The notes under the pieces: generated by a model | The model's input: only the letters and a program-made list of their open reading frames with translations | Database searches by the model: none | Told to the model about the DNA's origin: nothing | Shown: piece after piece, positions 59,801-64,000 of the stretch | Position numbering within the stretch: position 1 is the first letter of the stretch | Layout of the letters: each line of letters begins with the position of its first letter | Program-made: the position numbers and the translations under genes | Assembly (NCBI RefSeq): GCF_034119865.1 | Contig: NZ_CP139421.1 | Span: 2,852,001 to 2,916,000 of the forward strand | Direction of reading: 5' to 3' | DNA length: 64,000 nt | Source: Algoriphagus sp. NG3 | Lineage (GTDB): Bacteria; Bacteroidota; Bacteroidia; Cytophagales; Cyclobacteriaceae

Positions 59801-60080
59801 TGGTCACAAAACCTATGAAACTCACCGTCAGGGTAGTATTTCCAGCAGGAAGACTCAGCATAAATCCCCCTTGCCCATCAGTGGCAGTTCCTTGTGCCGT
59901 ACCCGATACGACTACATTGGCTCCGGGAAGGGCAAGGCTATCCGTGCGCTGCAGCACCTTCCCCCTGACTTCGTATCTGTTTGTTGGTTGTTGCGCCTGA
60001 ACGCAGGTAAACAGCACAAACAGTCCGATGCATGTTAGCACTACCGTTTTTAAATGAGGTAAATTGATTTTCAATTTCAT
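56862..60080 (-). CDS. SusC/RagA-family TonB-dependent outer membrane transporter
   Basis: 1072 residues. Signal peptide (1-29, ending CVQAQ), CarboxypepD_reg-like domain (about 36-115, EVRGKVLQRTDSLALPGAN), plug (VEVLSTGFEELPAERSTGSF, VLKDAAAASIWGARAGNGV, then IVITTKKGS) and a beta barrel that ends FSIGLRMGL. Its ATG overlaps the stop of the upstream TlpA-like gene by 4 bases, so they are coupled. The FEELPAERSTGSF type of plug, together with TlpA and DUF6520 neighbours, suggests a substrate with redox or peptide character, but that is inference. Confidence 0.95.
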   Translation of the reverse strand: MKLKINLPHLKTVVLTCIGLFVLFTCVQAQQPTNRYEVRGKVLQRTDSLALPGANVVVSGTAQGTATDGQGGFMLSLPAGNTTLTVSFIGFVTKEIQVEVPLSEELLIVLEDEYELEGVEVLSTGFEELPAERSTGSFAFLDRELVTRRVSTNLVDRLEDVTPGLIFNRDRTDLGYGESISIRGVSTIRGESQPLIVIDNLAYDGELSAINPNDVESITVLKDAAAASIWGARAGNGVIVITTKKGSFESPLRVDFTANTTVIEQPDPFYQPQMSISDFVDKERVLFDRGYYDGQVNSFRKTRLSPVVETLLSHREGMISDSELSESLDAYRSRDVRNELERFIYQPAVQQQYAVNVSGGSKKHNYLISTGWDDNRGSSRTASDSRFTLLTRQNWKLAKDRVQVSVGANAIIGNRSSAVPSIANLYPYDVLANEAGNPLPVYRGYNNRFKQGLEGAGLLDWEYYPLEELGMSPTLIRTNELRLNAQVNYEILPGLKAMAYYQYWNNVRFGETLNPMESYLARDLINDFTQVDEQGGLTYQVPMGGILDQDRTRSQSHNFRSQLTYHKLLGQGHELNVLAGFEAKDFNSSGSANRAYGYNPANGTSAPVNYNEFYTRYSIGFPASIPFAELFSGNTNRYLSGFVNMGYSFRDRYLITGSARKDASNIFGVNTNQRGVPLWSAGAGWILSEENFWNVDAVDYMKLKASFGYNGNTNPNATAFTTANYFGAGSNTLIGHPYLNIISPPNAELRWERIKIINVGTEFDLFSGRLHGSFEYYTKAGLDLLGEQAMFPSSGVLSATRNYASTETRGLDLVLNSRNTQGKFVWLTNFFLSTVNEKVVDFESQPTPVQIVTSRSVVPVPVLGKPLYHVFSYAWAGLDPATGDPMGFVDGEPSTEYARIINEADADDLVYHGSSRPTVFGALRNTLNYKGWSLSLNISYRLRYSIVRPTVNYDDLNRGDISHSDYALRWQNPGDELTTAIPSDPESVNNLRTRFQFNNSSLIEKGDHIRLQDVRLAYSFPQLFSTSGKSLEVYGYANNLGILWKASDRIEDPDYIFNPALTSFSIGLRMGL

Positions 60081-60517
60081 CTGGATGCGGTTTTAGGTGA
60101 AGGAAAAGAAACAGTGCCCAGCAGCTCTAAAAATTTCTCTTTCAGCTGTGGGTAATCAGAACCACCGATTTTAAAAGCCCTGATGGTTCCGTCGCTATCA
60201 AGCAAAAAGGCACGGGGAAAGCCAACTATCTCATAGGTATCTATCCAAGAGTCAAGGGCATCTTCGGTCATCCTGAGATTGGTCAGCTCCGGACTGGAAT
60301 AATCAGTCAGCGCAGACTGCCAAAGATCAGGATCGGAATCCGCAGATATGCCTACCAGCTGAAAACCCTCTTTATCCGCCAATTCCTGATAAAGCGGCCA
60401 CAGGTATCGTTTGAAATAATTGGCGCTGTGTGTGCACGTGGAGAAATAAAAGTAAAGCAGGGTCGGCTGATCCACCACATCGGCAAGCATCACCGTATCC
60501 CCAGCTAAGGTTTCCAA
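60077..60517 (-). CDS. TlpA-like thioredoxin domain, C-terminal part of a split gene
   Basis: 146 codons beginning with TTG directly after a TAA that ends the preceding frame. The two frames are in phase, so this is the C-terminal thioredoxin domain of a longer TlpA-like protein. Segments include TLLYFYFSTCTHSANYF, where the redox motif is reduced to CTHS with a single Cys; VGISADSDPDLW; VGFPRAFLLDSDGTI. If translated alone it lacks a signal peptide and would stay in the cytoplasm. The stop overlaps the SusC ATG by 4 bases. Confidence 0.75.
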   Translation of the reverse strand: METLAGDTVMLADVVDQPTLLYFYFSTCTHSANYFKRYLWPLYQELADKEGFQLVGISADSDPDLWQSALTDYSSPELTNLRMTEDALDSWIDTYEIVGFPRAFLLDSDGTIRAFKIGGSDYPQLKEKFLELLGTVSFPSPKTASR

Positions 60518-61798
60518 TTACAACGGAATCAACGGAGCACCGGGAACCATGGATTCCTTCAGCTGAACCAGCCGGTCTCTCCAGGGTTGCGATTTCATTT
60601 CAGACAGGTAGGGTTCCAGCACTTTGGCAGGATCTCCGTATCTTCTCAGATTCTGCGTAAGAAAACCCGCTCCAATCCGATCCCGAAGTTCCCCTGAAAA
60701 CTGTCGGTTCAGCACCTCATGAAACTGCTCTCCCTTGATCAATGCTTCTACCAACACCCGTTCAAGCTGAAGCTCCAAAAAGGCAGCTGAGATTAGGCGG
60801 GATTCATCGGAATAATCCTTGGACTGCAACGCTGCAAGGTATCCGCTCCATCTTTTCAGTTCTTCCCTCCTACCTTCTTCCCCCAGTATCGTCGTGAGTT
60901 TTCCATAATAGGACTTATGGAATACACTGAGAAGGCGATAATAATACCTACTGTAGATCTCCAACTCCAGCAATTCACGTTGCCCATCTGAGAGTCTGGA
61001 AGCATAAAACTGCAGGACATCCAATTGTCCTTGCAACTTCTTATCGCTCCCTTCCCATTGCTGATGCAATTGTTCCAGTCCAGCTCTTCCGAAATCCATA
61101 ATTTCCAGCTGGCTTCCGAATTGCTTTTGATAAGCCATCCATTCTTCCCTTCTTCCCTCTTCTTCCAGCATGGGATTATTGTCGGCCAGATACAGTCTGC
61201 GGGGCTGATCAAATTCTTCTGATGCCTGCTGTGATTTGAGAGCAGCCTGTGCCTGATAGAAAGAGGCTGCTGGCCCCCCGAAAACAACAGAAAACTCCAG
61301 TAAGTCAAGCTCAATTTTCAGGCTGTCATCTGGACTAAGCAAGTATTGGGAAAGTATTTTTCTGTTTCCCAGACTTAGATCCAAATACCCCGCACGGTCA
61401 AAATCAGGGATAGTCACCCTAAACTTTTCCTTTCGTGCGTCAAGTACACCGTCAAAGAAAGCTCCCGGTTCTATTTCGGGAGAATAAACCTGCTGTCTGA
61501 AAGTTGACTTTCTTCCCAGGTAATACGGTGTAAATGTGATCTGCAAGGGAGCCAAAGAATCTGGATTGATGATTTCCCCATAGATGAGAACTCCCAATTG
61601 GGCAGAAGAGTCTTCGCTCTCCGGCAAAGTATCGGAGCGGGTCTCCCCGCCCCGATGGGTGTCTCCTTGTTCAGGGGAGAGCTGGGGCTGCGACCTATGA
61701 AGAAAATCCGCCCCGGGTGAATCAGCAACTTGTGCCAACAGAGTGCTTATGGGAAGACATAGCAGTCCCACTAAGCAGATGAGTATGTTTTTTTTCAT
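60518..61798 (-). CDS. N-terminal part of split TlpA-like exported protein
   Basis: 426 residues. A signal peptide (MKKNILICLVGLLCLPISTL then LAQ) leads to a DUF4369-like beta domain (about 70-170) and a long helical region (about 180-420). The frame ends in PGAPLIPL then TAA, exactly where the thioredoxin domain would begin (LETLAGDTVML in the same phase after the stop). A full-length protein of 573 residues would have the order signal, DUF4369-like, helical, thioredoxin, which is standard for Bacteroidota TlpA-like proteins. One substitution (for example CAA to TAA) can explain the split. Confidence 0.75.
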   Translation of the reverse strand: MKKNILICLVGLLCLPISTLLAQVADSPGADFLHRSQPQLSPEQGDTHRGGETRSDTLPESEDSSAQLGVLIYGEIINPDSLAPLQITFTPYYLGRKSTFRQQVYSPEIEPGAFFDGVLDARKEKFRVTIPDFDRAGYLDLSLGNRKILSQYLLSPDDSLKIELDLLEFSVVFGGPAASFYQAQAALKSQQASEEFDQPRRLYLADNNPMLEEEGRREEWMAYQKQFGSQLEIMDFGRAGLEQLHQQWEGSDKKLQGQLDVLQFYASRLSDGQRELLELEIYSRYYYRLLSVFHKSYYGKLTTILGEEGRREELKRWSGYLAALQSKDYSDESRLISAAFLELQLERVLVEALIKGEQFHEVLNRQFSGELRDRIGAGFLTQNLRRYGDPAKVLEPYLSEMKSQPWRDRLVQLKESMVPGAPLIPL

Positions 61799-62399
61799 GT
61801 GCTTTTTGTTTTAAGCTGGAAGACCGGAGACCGAAGACGGAAGCTTGTCACGCCCGAACTAAGTCGAAGCGAAATAGCTCCTGTACGCTATGAAAGGAGT
61901 GGAAAATCTGAAATCTAAAGTCAGAAAGCTGAAAGCCTAGCACCTTACCTGCTCTGGGTTCTTGATTCTTGGCTCTTGGTACTTTGTACTCCAAACAAGA
62001 CATAGTAATCCCACCTCAGTCTATCCGACCAACCAGCATTAATTAATAATAAGATGTAATGTGTCAGCTCTACCAGCTATTCTGAGCTTGCTGACGTGAG
62101 TGTGTGGTAACCGATCTGCTCAGGGATGTGCACCTCCCCTTTCACGGTCTTAAAAGTCAAACCCTTAGATTGGGTTTTTGGGCTTTCTTTTGAATAACAA
62201 ATCAAACAGTGTATTTGAAACAACAAAATCTAATATCTTACAATCTTCTGAAAGGGTATAAATGTATTTTGAAGAACTAATTTCCACTGATGATTTTTTC
62301 ATTACTCACCCAATTTGCGCCATTACTCAGAAAAAAATAAACTATTAAGGTTGATTTTTAATCAAAAAAGGTTGACATTTATTTGAAATAAAAGATATT
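61799..62399. other. Long intergenic region with repeats and a possible structured RNA
   Basis: It holds a GACCGGAGACCGAAGACGGAAG phrase in two overlapping parts (61819-61840) that recurs near 6610, a TTCTTGATTCTTGGCTCTTGG stretch typical of Bacteroidota spacer repeats, and the structured segment 62056-62180. No gene is seen. Confidence 0.5.
62056..62180 (+). ncRNA. Candidate structured RNA ending in a terminator
   Basis: A nested hairpin GTCAGC-tctacc-AGCT-attctg-AGCT-t-GCTGAC (62063-62095) is followed about 60 bases later by a terminator-like stem AAACCC-ttagatt-GGGTTTTT (62159-62179). No reading frame spans it. It could be a small RNA, or a leader with an attenuator. No known RNA family was recognised. 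Confidence 0.3.
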
Positions 62400-62777
62400 A
62401 TGAATAAGCATAAAGGAAAAATAGTGGCGAAATACCGAAGCTTTAAGGGAATTAAGCAAGATTCTTTAGCTCAGGATCTTAATATTTCTCAATCTGAAAT
62501 GTCAAGGATAGAGAATCTGGAAGATATTGATGACGAGCTGTTTTCTCAAATCGCCGAAGCACTTGGTGTATCACCAGAGTTTTTGAACAATTTTGATGAA
62601 AATTCCGCCTTGTATCATATCTCCAATAATGTTGATAATACTACGATAAGCGAAAATTCAAATGGGATTAGCCAAATCTTTAACCCTCTTGATAAGGTTA
62701 TTGAGCTTTATGAAAGACTTCTAGAAAGTGAGCGTGAAAAAATCGAACTATTTAAGAAAGATAAATCCAATAAATGA
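62400..62777 (+). CDS. XRE-family helix-turn-helix protein, copy 1
   Basis: 125 residues. The XRE helix-turn-helix lies at about 8-62 (IVAKYRSFKGIKQDSLAQDL, then NISQSEMSRIENLEDIDDEL). A linker rich in Asn and Ser (about 70-95) leads to a C-terminal amphipathic helix (VIELYERLLESEREKIELF) that probably mediates oligomerisation. It overlaps the next XRE gene by 4 bases and has the same three-part layout. Confidence 0.88.
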   Translation: MNKHKGKIVAKYRSFKGIKQDSLAQDLNISQSEMSRIENLEDIDDELFSQIAEALGVSPEFLNNFDENSALYHISNNVDNTTISENSNGISQIFNPLDKVIELYERLLESEREKIELFKKDKSNK

Positions 62778-63175
62778 TGGAAAATATATCTGAAAAATTA
62801 TCCTTTCATAAGGGAAGAAAAGTTGAAAGGATCAGAAAACTTCGAGGTCTTAGCCAATCTGATTTAGGTGATAAACTTGGTGGAATAACTAAGCAAGCAG
62901 TATCTAAACTTGAACAATCCGAAAACATATCGGATGAAAAATTACAACAAATAGCAAATGCTCTTGAAGTTACTCTTGAAGGACTGAAGAGCTTTAGTGA
63001 AGAAAAGGTTCTTTACAATACAATCAATTTTTATGAAAATAGTAATGTTAATGCATCTAGCATCAATGCGAACGTTGAGAATATAAACAACCCATTGAAG
63101 GAAACTATTGAAGTTTTTGAAAAACAACTTGAAAAGCTTCGAGAAGAATTTATTAAAGTCATTAAGGAAAAATAG
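62774..63175 (+). CDS. XRE-family helix-turn-helix protein, copy 2
   Basis: 133 residues. The helix-turn-helix (about 12-65) reads VERIRKLRGLSQSDLGDKLG, then ITKQAVSKLEQSENISDEKL. The Asn-rich linker (YENSNVNASSINANVENINN, 90-109) and C-terminal coiled coil (IEVFEKQLEKLREEFIKVI) parallel those of copy 1, so the pair arose by tandem duplication. The 4-base overlap means translational coupling; heterodimers are possible. Confidence 0.88.
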   Translation: MMENISEKLSFHKGRKVERIRKLRGLSQSDLGDKLGGITKQAVSKLEQSENISDEKLQQIANALEVTLEGLKSFSEEKVLYNTINFYENSNVNASSINANVENINNPLKETIEVFEKQLEKLREEFIKVIKEK

Positions 63176-63215
63176 AGGTGGAGTCGCCTACCCGAGCAAT
63201 CGAACTAAAAATTAG

Positions 63216-63362
63216 TTGGATCAGCTTCGCCCTATTCCCAGGGAACGGGAAGAGATCATTATGCAGAATTTCGTAGATGGCGATACTTTTTGGGTGAGGA
63301 TAGAGAATGGAAAAGTTGAGAAGATCCAGCAGCTACAGCAGCATAAAAAAGGACTGATGTAA
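63216..63362 (+). pseudogene. Possible tail remnant of a type I restriction S subunit
   Basis: A frame from TTG 63216 to the TAA at 63362 (ATG at 63261) ends KVEKIQQLQQHKKGLM. The EKIQQLQQHKKGLM pattern resembles the C-terminal coiled coil of HsdS specificity subunits. The preceding VDGDTFWVRIENG part is not recognised. No other part of a restriction gene is present, so it is at most a remnant. Confidence 0.35.
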
Positions 63363-63542
63363 GTTTATTCCCCGAACTTTGACGAAGGGTGTTTCATGTT
63401 GTCTGAATCACGGATGAGAAGTATTAAACGATAATACAGATGAAAAGTAGCAAAAGTAAGATTCTTGAAACCTCCAATGCTGAGAATCAGGGTATAGACA
63501 ATTGAGTGTATTTATTAGAATCAATGATTAATATAGCGGAAC

Positions 63543-64000
63543 ATGATAACTGAAGATAAAGTACAAGCACTGCTCGCTGACATGGAAAGCGATTTGATTG
63601 AAAGAACCATATCCATTAGAGAAAACAAATTGGGGCCTGCGGTTTGTGCACTATCCAACGACTTCCCGAATCATCAAAAGCCCGGATATATTTTATTGGG
63701 CGTGCATGATGATGGAAAATTAGCAGGGATGAATTGGTCAGATGATGAATTGCAGGCCATAGGAAACGTGAAAACAAATGGAAATGTGCTTCCTCAGCCA
63801 TCTATGGTGGTTAGTCCTGTTTTCAAATTTCCAGAAGGAGAAGTTGTAGTTATCGAAGTTGCCCCCTCCACGTATCCTCCTGTTCGCTACGATGGCAGGT
63901 GTTGGATACGAATAGGCCCCAGAAGAGATAAGGCTACCATAGAAGAAGAAAAAGTTTTGATAGAAAGGCGAGCTTCTTATGCAAAAACCTATGATCTGGT
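63543..64000 (+). CDS. Schlafen/AlbA_2-domain protein, N-terminal part
   Basis: The frame starts at ATG 63543 and is open to the end of the window (152 codons), so the gene continues beyond it. Residues about 15-140 match the Schlafen AlbA_2 (divergent AAA_4) domain: LIERTISIRENKLGPAVCALSN, GYILLGVHDDGKLAG, then VAPSTYPPVRYDGRCWIRIG-like sequence and PRRDKATIEEE. Full-length proteins often add an HATPase_c_4 and a winged-helix domain and occur in defence-rich or mobile regions. Nucleic-acid binding or processing is presumed. Confidence 0.85.
   Translation, partial: MITEDKVQALLADMESDLIERTISIRENKLGPAVCALSNDFPNHQKPGYILLGVHDDGKLAGMNWSDDELQAIGNVKTNGNVLPQPSMVVSPVFKFPEGEVVVIEVAPSTYPPVRYDGRCWIRIGPRRDKATIEEEKVLIERRASYAKTYDL

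Larger units (their letters stand above)
42673..64000. mobile_element. Integrated mobilizable/conjugative element (right end not located)
   Basis: The evidence is a tRNA-Ser 3' end, an adjacent tyrosine recombinase in the same direction, a TraG/VirD4-like coupling protein, a 3H relaxase, a MobC-like protein and two RteC regulators. No copy of the tRNA 3' end that could serve as the other attachment site was seen by eye up to 64000. No type IV channel genes (traG-type ATPase, traI to traQ) appear, so within the window it looks mobilizable and not self-transmissible. How much of 54000-64000 belongs to it is unknown; the right boundary given is only the window edge. Confidence 0.6.

Noticed and set aside
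42737..64000. Second copy of the tRNA-Ser 3' end (attR)
   Set aside because: Looked for GTTCGAATCCCCCACCCTCT-like sequence by eye downstream and found none; an exhaustive search was not possible.
1..64000. CRISPR arrays, rRNA genes and intact IS transposases
   Set aside because: No regularly spaced repeats, no rRNA-like sequence and no transposase frames were seen.

Overview
The window looks like chromosome of a Bacteroidota bacterium, most likely Cytophagales (Cyclobacteriaceae, Algoriphagus-like). The reasons are two SusC/SusD outer-membrane pairs, -7 boxes of the Bacteroidota type (TAnnTTTG) just upstream of several starts, almost no Shine-Dalgarno sequences, RteC and Bacteroidota-type mobilization genes, and families such as DUF4260, DUF6364 and DUF6520. 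No database could be searched; calls rest on motifs and family knowledge.

Positions 1-42400 are mainly core chromosome. In order they hold: the end of a YyaL-like thioredoxin-domain protein and priA; a RHH/PIN toxin-antitoxin pair bracketed by two copies of a palindromic intergenic repeat; the putrescine pathway genes aguA and aguB; small membrane and secreted proteins; a winged-helix regulator operon carrying two identical perfect palindromes, followed by creD; a sugar isomerase/epimerase lipoprotein; a secreted CBM9-like protein; fahA; a CocE-type hydrolase; a SusC/SusD pair; an alcohol dehydrogenase; a Crp/Fnr regulator; DUF4260; an AAA_14/DUF4143 ATPase; a GreA/GreB factor; an FAD protein with an AEC transporter; valS; ppc; a lactonase; menC; and queA. 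Gene remnants (fatty acid hydroxylase tail, truncated Crp/Fnr, truncated MNT nucleotidyltransferase, duplicated DUF4260 tail) and dispersed repeats fill many gaps.

At 42673 a tRNA-Ser(GCT) is followed by a tyrosine recombinase, which marks the left end of an integrated mobilizable or conjugative element. It carries a RhuM-Fic/Doc fusion, a VirD4/TraG-type coupling protein, a 3H relaxase, a MobC-like accessory protein, small element genes and two tandem RteC regulators. The right end was not found and may lie beyond the window.

The most striking gene is 52301-53854 (minus strand). It encodes one 517-residue protein in which a complete Crp/Fnr-type regulator (cyclic-nucleotide-binding-like fold plus helix-turn-helix) is fused to a class I terpene synthase. 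The synthase half has DDMTDD, NDLISYQKE with a sensor Arg exactly 46 residues upstream, and a C-terminal RY. It lies 22 bases upstream of the two rteC genes on the same strand. Its promoter region holds a perfect 7-6-7 palindrome with the same layout as a CRP operator. This suggests a transcription factor that makes or senses a terpenoid and may control the element.

After it come a MauE/DoxX-like gene, a DUF6520 precursor peptide, a SusD/SusC pair and a TlpA-like thioredoxin protein split by one in-frame TAA. The window ends with two tandem XRE regulators, a possible restriction S-subunit tail remnant, and the start of a Schlafen/AlbA_2-domain protein.
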